In this document: one piece after another, positions 1 through 14,600 of the stretch | Layout of the letters: each line of letters opens with the position of its first letter | Position numbering within the stretch: position 1 is the first letter of the stretch | Source of the DNA: Siphonodentalium dalli | Taxonomy: Eukaryota; Mollusca; Scaphopoda; Gadilida; Siphonodentaliidae | Reading direction: 5' to 3' | DNA length: 64,000 nt | Assembly (NCBI GenBank): GCA_032622095.1 | Contig: CP136063.1 | Coordinates: 267,273,426 to 267,337,425 of the forward strand | Translations under genes and position numbers: made by a program | Notes under the pieces: generated by a model | What the model was told of the DNA's origin: nothing | Database searches by the model: none | Seen by the model: only the letters and a program-made list of their open reading frames with translations

Positions 1-95
1 TTGAGCCTCGGTAAACCTCGGCTCAAATCGAATTAGTGAACTCGGTTGATAAATTCCGTATAAAATAGAAACTCATGTGAGATCCTCTATATATA
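1..95. repeat. Repeat G, fragment at the window start
   Basis: GAGCCTCGGTAAACCTCGGC ... TGTGAGATCCTCTA matches the right part of the copy at 4283-4613. Confidence 0.7.
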
Positions 96-627
96 GTTAC
101 TAGTTAGCTATACCGATAAAGTGAACAACTTCACTCGGAAGCGACTGTTTGTGAAATGTCAAGCGAATTACAATCTTGATATCGAGGGATAAAATCTGTG
201 ACTTTCGCGCTGCTGCTTAGTTGATGACTGTAATATCATAATAAATAGTAAATAAATTTTCAACATTGATAATCGAGGCACCTCACTGAAACACATGTGG
301 TTTCTGTCATGGTTGTTAATATATGTTCCCATACATTCCAACAGGTGCATCTTGCATTCCAATTTCATTAAGAACGTACCACTAAGCCAAGCATAACTGC
401 AGCCAATCAGATTTGAGCTAACAAACAACGTTGTCCAGACATTGCGAACAGCATGTGGTTGTTTGGATGAAGATTTTCATCTTGGATTAATATATTTTTA
501 TGATTCTTTCTTACCTTTTCTAATTGTTTATACCACGATCGCCTATCTTACTATATAAATAAAGCCATCTGTTTAAATTTTAAATTTAATCAACACCTGT
601 TGATTAAACGTGCCTACTGTTGATTAA

Positions 628-782
628 ACTTCGCAGAGTGGATTAAACTTTCTTCATACAATTTGAACGGAAAAGTGTTTATCCATAGCATTGTAAAGAT
701 CGTGGCATAAACTTCGCAGAGTGGATTAAACTTTCTCTATACAATTTGAACGGAAAAGTGGTTATCCATGGCATTGTAAAGA
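628..782. repeat. Two-copy direct repeat of about 82 bp
   Basis: ACTTCGCAGAGTGGATTAAA starts at about 628 and again at about 710, each followed by ACAATTTGAACGGAAAAGTG and CATTGTAAAGA. Confidence 0.75.
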
Positions 783-1520
783 ACATGCACGCTACATATA
801 ACTTACGAGATACAAATAAATATCGTAAATTCCTTATTTGGCATGTGACATACAGTAATTATAACATCTTGGGAGAAAATAATCACTGGATAAATAAAAT
901 TTGATATCTTTGCAAAAACAATTCTATTAGGTACACATGGTCTGTCTGATCAATACCCAATCATGAATTAACATACATTAGCTGAATTTTGCACTGACAA
1001 CAGGTAGTATGGGTCAACTAAAAGGAGACTTGTTGTGATTTGAGTGATATCTGTACATAGGAGGCAAATAATTTCATCTCCGCCTTCCACAGCGCTCCCT
1101 ATAAACAACACAGTGAAAGTGGAAAATCTTCGTCAGCCTACGGCAAGTTCTGAGTGTTTGTTCATAAACAAAGTTTCTGTAACCATTTCCGTTTTTATTT
1201 ACATAACATAGGTTACAAATTTGACAATAACATACCATTTATGCGTTATTTATGATTTATACAAAAAAATTGTTGATTTTATTCAATTTTTTCATTCTGA
1301 AACACACTAAAAAGTGTAAGGCCGGCTCCAATTAACACGTTGGCTGCCACTACGAGTTAACTCATGGGAAACAGTTCCATGGGGATTGCTACTATGAGTT
1401 AACTGGTAGTGGTGTCCATACCACATAAATAACAACAGAAACCACAAGCAACGTCGGTTTACGTGCCGATACATACCCAACGATTCCATTCATCGATTGT
1501 ATATGTATAATTAGAATGGC
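783..1520. other. No gene or recognised repeat
   Basis: I searched this stretch and 96-627 for the missing first F8A1 exon and saw no convincing match to its expected YR-x-x-S-x-KLKK text. The sequence is AT-rich and unremarkable. Confidence 0.5.
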
Positions 1521-1911
1521 TTAACCCTTTACCCAACAGAACGGCCCTGTGCCAATGCATTCTCTTATATATGCGAGTCGACCATAGGTCGCCTCGCATA
1601 TATAAGAGAATGCATTGGCTTAACACATTAAATTTTTTTAAATTGTTAAAGAATGTAAGAAAAAATGGTAAAAAAAGATATTTTTTTAGGCCAATGCATT
1701 CTCTTATATATGCGAGGCGACCTATGGTCGACTCGCATATATAAGAGAATGCATTGGCACAGGGCATAACTGTAACTATCACAATGTGGTCAAGGAGCCG
1801 GTTCCAATGATATCCATATTTGTATGGTTCTATTGAGACAGACCGAAGATAGTTTAGGCTGTTGAAGCTTTATTTGGCCGGTTTTGGCCGTTTTGTTGGG
1901 TAAAGGGTTAA
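1521..1911. mobile_element. A-shell MITE 1 with two core hairpins
   Basis: TIR TTAACCCTTTACCCAACA / TGTTGGGTAAAGGGTTAA; TTAA at both ends is the presumed piggyBac-type target. Hairpins at about 1551-1620 and 1690-1759, with an AT spacer between. The right part holds CACAATGTGGTCAAGGAGCC. Confidence 0.85.
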
Positions 1912-2152
1912 GATACAACACTTCCCGCATCCTGATCAAGTTTAGAATATATTCACTGTGACAGACTGATAGTACTAGGATTTTGTAGAGCATATACCAT
2001 TTGAAAACATAAAAAGATGTAACGAAACAAATTTGTTTCAAACAATCTATTTTCAGAAAAATATGTGTAGGCACAGAAGATTAATAATGTTTAGGTTTAC
2101 ATGTACCGGGTAGTTTCATAGTATATTCTAGGTTATATTATTTCTTTTATAT

Positions 2153-2542
2153 TTAACCCTTTACCCAACAGAACGGCCCTGTGCCAATGCATTCTCTTAT
2201 ATATGCGAGTCGACCATAGGTCGCCTCGCATATATAAGAGAATGCATTGGCTTAACACATTAAAAATTATAAAATTGTTAAAGAATGTAAGAAAAAATGG
2301 TAAAAAGTGTTAAAAAAAGATTTTTTTTAGGCCAATGCATTCTCTTATATATGCGAGGCGACCTATGGTCGACTCGCATATATAAGAGAATGCATTGGCA
2401 CAGGGCATAACTGTAACTATCACAATGTGGTCAAGGAGCCGGTTCCAATGATATCCATATTTGTATGGTTCTATTGAGACAGACCGAAGATATTTTAGGC
2501 TGTTGAAGCTTTATTTGGCCGGTTTGTTGGGTAAGGGGTTAA
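2153..2542. mobile_element. A-shell MITE 2 with two core hairpins
   Basis: Same structure as 1521-1911, same orientation, TTAA at both ends. Its right end is 35 bases before the F8A1 exon at 2578. It lacks a second TTTTGGCCG near the right end. Confidence 0.85.
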
Positions 2543-2577
2543 CTGAGAACTAATGCTACGGTTGAATCTTATTTCAG

Positions 2578-2627
2578 GAGGTTTATGTCGAAGAAGCCCA
2601 ACCTTGCAGAAGGCAGTGAACAGTTTT
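2578..2627 (+). CDS. F8A1: F8A1 exon (first visible)
   Basis: Acceptor ttatttcag/GAGG; donor TTTT/gtgagt. It encodes RF-MSKKPNLAEGSEQF and ends in phase 1. The reading frame stays open past the donor to about 2872, but that extension is intron and hairpin repeat. A MITE ends 35 bases upstream of the acceptor. Confidence 0.88.
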
Positions 2628-5600
2628 GTGAGTTCTTTGATTGTTTTCTATTGAATCTCAAAGAAAATTTTATGTCAAATCATGCTTTGAACTACAGGTA
2701 CAGCTATCCACACGCACGATGTTGCACTGAGTCACGAGTTATGCCCTGTGCCAATGCATTCTCTTATATATGCGAGTCGACCATAGGTCGCCTCGCATAT
2801 ATAAGAGAATGCATTGGCCTAAAAAAAAATCTTTTTTTAACACTTTTTACCTTTTTTTCTTACATTCTTTAACAATTTTATAATTTTTAATGTGTTAAGC
2901 CAATGCATTCTCTTATATATGCGAGGCGACCTATGGTCGACTCGCATATATAAGAGAATGCATTGGCACAGGGCCGTTCTGTTGGGTAAAGGGTTAATTT
3001 TATGTCAAATCATGCTTTGAACTACAGGTACAGCTATCCTTAAAGTAATTGACCACCTATAATGTGGTGTCATGCCGGTAATACCGCGGTAACCGCTAAT
3101 GCCGCGGTAAGGTAACCACTTCAAAACTATCACAGGATGTAAAGCAAAATTTCAAACAGTCACAACAGTAAACACAAGTGATGTTTTAGTAATGTGTTTA
3201 CTGTTGTGACTGTTTGAAATTTTGCTTTACATCCTGTGATAGTTTTGAAGTGCACTTTTTGTAAATGCGACATATTTGCTCTTTATTATAATGCCCAGCT
3301 GGAATGCCCCACAATTTAGCATGCTGTGAACTTTAACCCTTTGAGTGCCAGGTCAGATTTTTGTATCAACCCATATACCCTGTGCCAATGCATTCTCTTA
3401 TATATGCGAGTCGACCATAGTCGCATATATAAGAGAATGCATTGGCCTAACAATTTTTTGTTTTTTTACAATTTTAATAATTTATTCTTATATTCTTTAA
3501 CAGACTTATTTTGTAGGTTTAGGGCCGATGAGATCGGCCCCTGGCACTCAAAGGGTTAAGCGACTATGAAGTTGTTCTGGTGTCAGGCCGCATTTATTGG
3601 CTTTTACGTACCGGTATGCAGGCATGAACATCAAGTTCAGTGATTCTCCTTATATCTGTGTAACTTAACAAGATCCTCATGACATATTCTTTTTTTTCCA
3701 ACTTTTTGTGTGACGACTCGCTAACAGACTGCTGTATCATAACCGCACGGTTTCATAACTTCACCGCAGTGACCGTCCGGTTACCACTGGATACTGTATA
3801 CTACCGGTAATACCACAGTCATTACCGGGGTATCACCCTGTTTTTTCAAGTCAAGTACAGGATAGCGGTAATAGGTAAAATCATGCTATGAGTGAAGCTA
3901 CCAGGACATTAACATAATTTAACAATAATGATATTAACCATCTCTCTTGGAACAAAACCTTCAATTTGGGGAAAAAGTATTTTCTTAAATTATGTATTAA
4001 AAATAGTTTATTTGGCAAGTTTTGTATAGATTCCAGGGTATTAAAAATATAGATATGAATCGAGAACACCTGTTCCGAAATACTTCTGTCAATTAATATC
4101 AATTTAGAATTTTTCTCATATAATACCATTACCGGTGTAACACCGGTACTACTTTCTAGTGGGTCAGGAAAAGGTTCTATTTTCAGAAAATAAATCTCGA
4201 AGCTCTTTCAATCATGGCCAATTTCATTTCAGCTAAGACATTTCACCTTAAATTACTCTCAGGTGCATCGGATATAACCCACTTTATCACATAATTTGGC
4301 CATAAAAGCAGTTTCATAATTATCGTTAATAGACACGTTTAATATCAGCGCGTGCGATGACGTCACGGCGTTCTTCAAATAACTTGCGATCGCTGTAGTT
4401 TATGATTGTTGTTTTTGATGAATATTTCGCGTTGCTTCGGGTTTATTTGATCATGTGATAAAAGGTATCTCACACTCGTCCTATTTTATACGTAATTTAT
4501 CAACCTCGTCTCTAAATTCTATTTGAGCCTCGGTAAACCTCGGCTCAAATCGAATTTAGTGAACTCGGTTGATAAATTCCGTATAAAATAGAAACTCATG
4601 TGAGATCCTCTATTTACTATGTCTTTATAGAAAACTAATATACTCAATCTTAAGTTTTACATGTATTTTATTTGCAAATATAGCTATCAGGTTTAGGTCT
4701 TATAAAAAATATGTTGTTGTTGTAATTGTGTTTTGGAAGAAACACATTATCTTTAAATATGTCATAAGGAATACTGGTAAGCAGTCAGATTATGCGAGGA
4801 TATAGATTTTTTTAGGTAAAGTTTTGATGCTAATTTCATCTATCATCTCTGTTACAGTGTCTCTGGCTAAAACACTAAGAGAACAGGAATGTCCCGAGTA
4901 TGCTGGTTTTTGTCATTTGGCTGAGGCAAGGTATGTTACAGTAATGCCCTAAGTAATCGACTCCTTATGTATTTTTTTACCCTGTGCCAATGCATTCTCT
5001 TATATATGCGAGTCGACCATAGGTCGCCTCGCATATATAAGAGAATGCATTGGCCTAATAATTTTTTACAATTTAAAAAAAAATTTCTTGTATTCTTTAA
5101 CAATTTTATAATTTCACCCATACAGAGCCCCAGACAAACATGAGCAGACGACACTCTTCTATATGCTTCTATATATGTGTGGGGCTCCCTGCAGGGTAAT
5201 GGATGTTTTTTATTTTATGTCCTAAAAATTGTAAGAAACATTTATTTAAAAAAAATGATAAAAAATTGTTAGGCCAATGCATTCTCTTATATGTGCTCCC
5301 ATGGGAAGCCTCCCATATAAAAGAGAATGCACTGGCTTTCAAGGTCATGGAAATTTTGTTAAGCCAATATAGTCAGACTCCTTAAATAGAAATGACATGA
5401 CGTCTCAACTGGTATTCAGTGCGCTAACCAACAAAATTTATCTAAACTGAAAATATTTATTTATAATAACTGCTTACAGGTACTCAATCCGATTCGATGG
5501 TCCCCATATCATCAGATTCCAACAACAGCAATTTTTTCGAAATGCCACTTCAGTTATCAGAATCAATTATTTGCCCAAAAATAATGCTAACCACGGTCAA

Positions 5601-8600
5601 CTATAGTATAAAATTGCCCAAAACCTGTTATTTATCAAGATTTTGTTCAACGAAATTTGTCAAATATCTGACACAAAAAAGCCACTTGATTTTAGAGTTA
5701 TTCATCTTCATCCGCAATTTGGTCCGAGACAGTCTACTCGTTTACTTTTACTGGGCTACTAAATATTCCAGGTGGTGAAAAATAATAGATTTAAAAAATA
5801 AATATCTGATCACTCTGAGCTTTGATGGGATGGTTCCTCGACTCGAATGAAACATTTTTTAGCCCTGAAGCCAAATAAATAGTAATTGAGGGGCGCTTAT
5901 TCGGATTGAGTACCTTTAAACATGTTGGGTTTTCATTTGGTTAACCAACGAAATTGATCTAAAAATGAAACTATTTATTCATAATAACTGCTTATAAATA
6001 AATACTTCCATTGTTCGTTATCACTCAGGAATTCATCGGAACTTTTGAATTTAGAATTTTCTTTTCATCGCATTGTCCATTTCTTATCCGTCCTTTGGCA
6101 GAAGTCACATGTTTTTTGTTTGTTGAAAAAGTTAATTATGTGTGACATCACATCACATACGCCTGTTACCTATACATGACCCCGAGTGCTTGGGGTCATT
6201 AATATTTCACTTAAGTCTCACAAACTTACTTCAGGAAAGTCGGATCTTACAGTAATGCTCTAATTAATCGACTCCTTAAACACAGCAGAATTATGGGTAA
6301 CTTTTCAGGATTTAGTCAGAAATATGCCTTGTTGCCATTAATCGGAAAGCTCTCACGGAGAGCATTACTGTATGTTATCATTGTAAATATCTTGTCTTTT
6401 ATTTTAGGTGTGAGCATCAGATGGGTAATGGAGCTGGTGAAGCACACGCACTAACAAACTCGGCCAGAGCTTTCCTTGAAGCGGAAATTTCAAACCGAGA
6501 TCTCAGATGCCCGAGTTTTGAAGAAAATTTGGCAGCTGCCGTTAATTGTTACAGTCATGCTATTCGTGTGAGTTCTCGCTAGAATTTATGAACACAACTT
6601 TTTGAAAATTTTAATTCATCGAAGCATTTCAACATAATCCCTTTGAGAGAAGGCTTCAAATTATAGCCCTGCAAATCGATTCAATGAGATTTGGAATCAT
6701 TTGTCTGAGTTGATTTGATTCCAAACCGGCTGCCCTGATTCAAACTTTATCAAATCTTTTCCATCAGCTACATTTCCCTGCTTTCTATGGAATATAAAGT
6801 ACATACAGCACAGCTCTTGCACTAAGAAAAGTTGCGATACCCTCCGAATGCGCACATACAGATAACACTGTTGCAAATTATATATAAATAGACCACATCA
6901 TAAATCCATCTGGACTCCAGGAGTTGCACATTACAAGGGAATTACATAAAAAAAAAAATTCCATGGGTAGCTCATGAAAGAATAGATTTTAGTTGAAACA
7001 TTCATTATAAGAACAGTATACAGGGGAAAATGCAGTAAAAATTACCCAATATTTGCCTGAAGCCAAATTGATATTTTAGGGTAGGTAGGGAGACCTAGAA
7101 GCTAGCTTCTAATATCAACATTGTATCCTGGAATTTATTTTTTTCGAAGTAGATTCTCAGCACCAGATACAATGCACTAAATAATCAACTCCTTAACCAC
7201 AACTGAATTATGGGTAACTTTTCAGTATTTAGTCGGAAATATGGCTTGTTGCCATTCATTGGTAAGCTCTCACAAGCCATATTTCCGACTAAATCCTGAA
7301 ATGTTACCCATAATTTAGCTGTGGTTAAGGAGTCGATTATTTAGGGCATTACTTTATGTTATGTTGAGCTGCAGTGGCCTTTTCAATGTAACTCTATTCT
7401 GCCTCCAGGTTAATATAGAGACCAAGCAACCTGCCCTCGCTGCTGCTCTGTGCCGAGAGTTAGGAGATGCGCTCAAGGTAGTCACATTTATATTTTCATA
7501 CACAATAAAATGATGTGAGCCCTCCTTCTGCTCATCCTGTGCTTCATTTTCTATAAAATGGCTTCAATTTTGATGAACTAGATATTTTTTTGTAATTTCA
7601 CCCATACAGAGCCCCAGACAAACATGAGCAGACGACACTCTTCTATATTCTTCTATATATGTGTGGGGCTCCCTGCAGGGTAATGGATGTTTTTTATTTT
7701 ATGTCCTAAAAATTGTAAGAAACATTTATTTTTAAAAAATTATAAAAAATTGTTAGGCCAATGCATTCTCTTATATATGCGAGGCGACCTATGGTCGACT
7801 CGCATATATAAGAGAATGCATTGGCACAGGGTAAAAAAATTCCGACCAAACCAAAATCAAGCCTGTATATAGTGTTTCTGACATTTGCCGAATGATGTCC
7901 CCCAGAGGGTGAAATTAGTGAAGCTATCATGCATAGCGAGCTATCATCACCCAATTCACCCTCTGGGAACCTCATTCTGCTTAGGCCTCAACAACTATGT
8001 GAGACCTGGGATCAGATTGAAGTTTCCCAGTTGAAGTTGATGATCTTTGTCCATTAGTCACCTCGATTATGTAATTTATCTTCTGCAAATTATGGGATAT
8101 AGAAACTGAACGGAAAGGAAACTTTTAGGTAACTAAAACAATTTTAAGCAGAATGAGGTCACCAGAGGGTGAATTAGGTGATGCTAGCCCACTGTGTGGG
8201 ATAGCACCACTAAATTCCTCCTCTGGGGCCCTCATTCTGCAAATGTCTGACAAATTATATCCAGATTTGACCAAAATATAACCCAAACTAAGATCAGATA
8301 GAATAGTGGTTGCATATCTTAATGGCACATTTACAACTTAACTTAACTTAACTCTGTTTATTTGTAGCTACCAAACTTTATTATAAATAACTTTAGTTTA
8401 AATCGAGGTATCTTTTTCCAATTTGGTGAACATATGAAAATAAATGTGCACAAAAACAAAAACCAGTATTTTAATGCTATCATGATGAAAATCAGTTTTT
8501 TGAAGGTTTGTATTGCTTTGCAGATATGAATGAGAGCTTAACCCTTTACCCAACAGAAGGGCCCTGTGCCAATGCATTCTCTTATATATGCGAGTCGACC

Positions 8601-11600
8601 ATAGGTCGCCTGCATATATAAGAGAATGCATTGGCTTAACACATTAAAAATTATAAAATTGTTAAAGAATGTAAGAAAAAATGGTAAAAAGTGTTAAAAA
8701 AAGATTTTTTTTAGGCCAATGCATTCTCTTATATATGCGAGGCGACCTATGGTCGAGAATGCATTGGCACAGGGTATAACTGTAACTATCACAATGTGGT
8801 CAAGGAGCCGATTCCAATGATATCCATATTTGTATGGTTCTATTGAGACAGACCGAAAATATTTTAGGCTGTTGAAGCTTTATTTGGCCGGTTTGTTGGG
8901 TAAAGGGTTAAAGGCTGACCTAATCACATATAAAATTTATGCCATATTATATACCATTTAAAAGAGGAAGCTCCAAAACATTGTATTATCAACTTATCTG
9001 GTGTAATCAACTGTGAACATGTTTTTGTTGAGGCTTAAGGTTCATCTGGACTGTACTGCAAAGTCAATTATTTTCATGGAAGGGGAATAACTCTATATCT
9101 TGGTTTGAATTATGTTACATTCTGGAGTGAAATGTGGGAAATGTTTCAATGATTTCAGCTATTTTCTATTACTGGTACTGTAAATGCATTTTCTGAGACA
9201 CAGACATTCCAACTGGTGATAAATTATAGTATTTTAATCATATTTTATGTCATAGATTATTATTAAAACCGTATATCAAGGCACTATAAAAAAAATAATC
9301 GGTAACTCAAAAATTAAATGGGGCTTTACTAATAAGTTTTAATTCAATAAACTATTGTGGCTGGCACTAACACAACTATTTTCCATTATGACAAATAAAG
9401 CCTGACATTCACTTATTTGGAGCAATTTTTATCTCATAAAATTACATTTATGTATGATTTTTACTGTTCTTTAACACATTCCAGTCTCTAAGTAAACATG
9501 GCGAGGCGATCGCTCATTACCAGAGAGCAGCGGAACTGCAGACCCAGGTTAGTTAACCCTTTCGTGAGGTTCATGACGGGAGCTGTGCTGGTGCAGTATT
9601 AAAGATCCTGTGCCAGAGCATTCTCTTATATATACATTACTAAATATATATTACTAAATCCTTTGGCACACCTTTACAGGCCACAGCCCTCATCCGTTCG
9701 TCACTGAACTTCATATGGATATTTGGGGTGACCATTAACTTTTTTTAAATTTCGTTACAAAACACTGCTGCCAGTAGCCTTCTTGAATTTCAGATTTGAA
9801 TATATCAGCACACCATGCATTTGACATTTATTGGAGAAATGTTTTGAAAATTTACAGGCATGTTCAGGATCACTTCTAGATGGGAGCTATTAATTTTGAA
9901 TAATTTTCTATCAAAAACATGGCTGACGGCAGCCATTAATGGATTTGACTCCTTGCATTACTATTTCGGCATGCCATATAGCCAGCTTTTTATCCAATTG
10001 ATCCCAACTTCTTATGGCTCACAGGGCTGACCTCTGGTACTACTTAGACATTTAACTTTACGCCTTCCATATTGCTCCATGGACTGTAATATTTGAAATT
10101 ATCCCCTTTCCGAGTTGAGCTACAGTGTCTTTGACACTTTCATATTTGTTCTTATGGTTGAAACAATAAAGTCCAAGTAACTTGGTATTTGAATTCATTT
10201 CAATCATCTTGCTCAGGGTCGATATCATTCTTGCTGGATTTTCCTTGCCAGAATTATTGAATTTTATCATTGCTTACCTTTTCTATACTAAATACTTCTT
10301 GACAAGTTTTCCTTTAGGAAATATTCAAACAATAAGTTCCACAAATGACAATAGTTTGTTGAACTTATTATCTGAACATTTCCCAGCAATGAATAGGATT
10401 TCTTCTGCGCTTGTATTAGCTTTTTGTCTGTCTGTTGTCTGAATTTATTACTTGAACATCACTCCAAATGAATAATAGACCATTCCAATTTATACTATTA
10501 TAACTGAATGGGAGAATCCATTAAGTAAAAAAGGGTTAATGTAAACCTGTTTTTATTTATTTTCAGAGTCCACTAGATTGTCTGTCATCTCTCCGGTCAG
10601 TGGCTGAGTGTCGTGTTACAACAAGTATGTATAGAGGCATATGACATTGGCCTATCAATTCTTTATCATTTTTTATAAATTTGCTTACAGTCTTTAAAGA
10701 TGGATTATCTCTTTAAATAACAAATTTGAAATAATTGCGTTGGTATAAAATAATAAATATGAACTGAAGACCCCTATCCGGAAAGGCTTCTATCAATTAA
10801 TATTGATTTTATTTTGAATATTTTATTGGGACCATTTATTTGTCTATTTTTAGAACAGACCATTCGGGTGATACCATATAGCGATATAGAGCATTAGGCT
10901 GTTCCTATGGCTACGTACCGACCATCAAATGTCCCAGATTGATTGGTTGTATTGTTTTATTCCAAAGTTATAAGCGATAATGAGTATAATTAATGTTTAT
11001 TTGTGACAAAATTACACAATAAAATTTCTGGTCTCTGTTAACAGTAACCACTATTATTCGTTAGCGAAACAACCACACCTTTTTAGACCAGAAATTATTC
11101 GGAATAAAATTAATATTAATCGATAGAAGCACTTCCGGACAGGAGTCTTCGATTCAGATCTAATATTTTATACCCTGGTAACTATATTATACATGTTTAC
11201 AAAGAGATAATCCACCTTTAACAATTTTAATCATTATTTATAATTTTTTCTTACATTCTATAACAATTTTTTTTATCATATTTTCTTATATTCTTTAACA
11301 ATTTTAAAACAAAATTATCATTATTTCTTACATTCTTTAACATTTTTTTTATCATTTTTTCTTACATTCTTTAACAATTATAAAAAATATTTTAAAATTT
11401 GTTAGGCCAATGCATTCGCTTATATGTATGAGGCGACCTATGGTCAACTCGCAAATATAAGAGAATGCATTGGCACAGAGTTTTCGCCACTCTAGTAGTG
11501 TTATCTATATGGTATATATCTGAATAAAGTTAGTAATTAGATTATCTGAAACTAATACACTGAATAAAATAATTATTGTATATCATGAATTTAATGATTC

Positions 11601-14600
11601 TATTTCAAATTCTTGACAATAAATATTAATTTTTCTTTGTCAGGTACATTAATACACATATTTTTTATATGCCCATCATCTGTGCCCATTTTGAAAAAAA
11701 CGGGACAAATTATGTTATCGGTCTGTCCATCCGTCCATCTGTTTGCTATTTTAGTTTCCAGTTGATAACTTTAGTAAGTCTGAACTAAATGGACTGAAAT
11801 ATCCATCCTGAAATTTGGCACATGGTTTTACATGTACTAGCACACAATACAGGTCAAGTTCGTATTCGGGTGCCGCCTGCCAATTTTTGCCAGAGTTACA
11901 GCCCTTTTTGTTGGAATTTGCACTTAATTTTCATTTCAAGATAATAACTTTAGTAAGTCTGTAGTGAATGAAATGAAATTTGGTATGTGAGTTTACTTGC
12001 CCAAAATACAGGTCAAGTTCAAATGTGGGTTCCTGAGATATGGCACATTGTTGAAATTACCATGGCCATATTTTGTTACCCCCTACTGATGCTCTTGTTA
12101 ATGATAGCAGCTAGAATATGCAACAAGTTAAAAAAAATGTAAACATACGGCTGCAAAGCCTGCATTCATGATGAATTAACATGGTTTACAGATATTTACT
12201 CTGGGTACTGTTGGCATGTAAGAGAACCCTCCTTCCACCAGAAATCATTTGTATGCTACCCATTATACAAGAAATTAGGTTAGTTGGGGAAATCCTAACC
12301 TCATCGTGATAGCGTCATCGGGAATTCTCGCGTACAGTAAAATATGTGTAATTTGTTGGAGATGTTCTAACAAGACTCGGTTTGAGCTCCATGCACACTT
12401 AAGTTGTGTTGGATATATGGTGTTCTGATTTCGCTCAGTATTAGCTCCTCAGGTGAATTGCTTACAATCAGAAGTGAGAGTCAAATAAAGGAGGTCTTAT
12501 GCTCTGTTGTTATATACAATCTCCCAGTATTTTTTGTTCACGATGCAATTTTGTCCGAGCTTTTATTCCAACATTTTTCTGTCAATTATTTTTAAACTTG
12601 GCATGGATATCTAGTACCACTGAGCATGTGCATCTTCCATTATAAGGTCCATACAACTTTTTTTGCGGAGTTATCCACCTTTTTCAAAAAAATTTGCAAA
12701 ATTCAGAACTTTGTCTGAACTTGTTTTCCTACGTTTTCCGGTCAAGCACAGAGGCTGATTGGGCAATTTAGTTTGCAGTTATTTTTTGACTTTTAAGACA
12801 TGAATAAAGAGCGTTTCTTAATATAGTTTTTATGATTCATTGTACGGTTATACTTTATCCCATTGGGACAGCCCTCCTCTAATTATATTACCTGAGTCGT
12901 ATTTCTGAATTGCAGAGGATTTTGATGGTGCTCTGACTGTTCTAACAGAAATGGCCTACATGGCTCAAGAACGTGGAGGTCAGTAAAACTTTGTTATCTG
13001 AAGATTTCTTGAAGACAGATTTATATCAACTCAATAGTTGGTTATTTGATATGTATTTACAAAAGATGAGTAGTATAATTGACTTTCACCATAACTTGTA
13101 CATGCACTTCACTTTCAAATACCTTACTCGTATTTAAATTTACTCAGTTTTAAATTCACGCACTTTGAATACTTGATACTTGAATTCAAATGTATAAACA
13201 TAACATCATGTAACCGATGGCATGCTGTTTCGGTTCATAATCGTCGCTGGAGGCATATTCAGAGACCACTACCATAAATGTCAAGCCTTGAAATAGGGTG
13301 TCTGTCATTTGCAGAATGAGGTCCCCAGAGGGTGAATTTAGTGATGCTACCCCGCATAGCGGGCTAGCATCACAAATTTTGCCCTCTGGGAACCTCATTC
13401 TGCTGAGGTGTAAGCAGAATGAGGTCCCCAGAGGGTGAATTTGGTGATGCTAGCCCGCTATGCGGGGTATCGTCACTAAATTCACCCTCTGGGGACCTCA
13501 TTCTGCAAATGACAGACACCCTATTTCAAGGCTTGATAAATGTACAAATAACTGTTAACCCTTCTATGACTGAAGCTTCCTGAAATAACCCTGTGCCAAT
13601 GCATTCTCATATATATGCGAGTCTCCCATAGGGAGCCTCACATAAATAAGAGAATGCATTGGCCTAGCAATATTTACCTAGACCTTGTAAGCCAGTGCAT
13701 TATCTTATATATGTGACGCTCCCTATGGTAGACTCACACATATAAGAGAATGCACTGGCACAGGATCTTTAATGCTGCACGAGCACAGCTCCCATCATGA
13801 AAGGATTAAGTATTTATTTATAAAGTTAGGTATCTTACTGCACATGGTCTGATAATAATTATCGTATTTCCATCAATATTGACATCACTGACATGAATTT
13901 GAACTAAAGACATATTATGGACTTGATCGGGTTCGTGAAACTAATAAGTTAGCATTCAGGCACTATGCCAATTGCATGAATATAGCATTCTATTAATATT
14001 ACCGAAAATATCAAACAAATCGACCATACCACTCAACAGAAAACATCGTCTGAACTATGCTCAATTGTAAATATTTACTTCTCGATTCGGGACACAACTA
14101 TCGGCGACAAACTAACGAAAATGATTTCACCATCGAGAGTCACTGCATTTTATTAATATATAAGAATGATGGTGTGTTGTAAATTTGGATATAATATTTG
14201 TAAAAAATAACTTCTGTGAGCAAGATAATTCTCCATTTCTATTTGATCAGTCTACCAGAGTGTTTCACATTACTTTAAGTTAAGTGGCCTTATTGACCAT
14301 TGATTCCAGAAATTTCACTTTACATATATAATGATTAATACACAAACCCATTTATTTTTCCCATTTGTTCACTGGACTCTTTGTGTCGCAATATTTTTCA
14401 CTCAGTTTTAAATTCGCACACGGATGGGTGCGTGAAAAATAGTACAGTGCGATTTTAAATACAAGTAAGGTATACTGTAGGCCATTGTTATCAAGCCTGA
14501 GTTTATTGTGCCTGCTGTGATTTGCAGAATGAGGTCCCCAGAGGGTGAATTTAGTAATGCTATCCTGCATAGCAGGCTAACATTACTAAATTCACCCTCT

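Noticed and set aside
2585-2872. ATG at 2585 as the F8A1 start and the 95-codon frame it opens
   Set aside because: An in-frame Arg-Phe precedes it after a good acceptor, matching human KRFL; the frame's second half is intron and hairpin.
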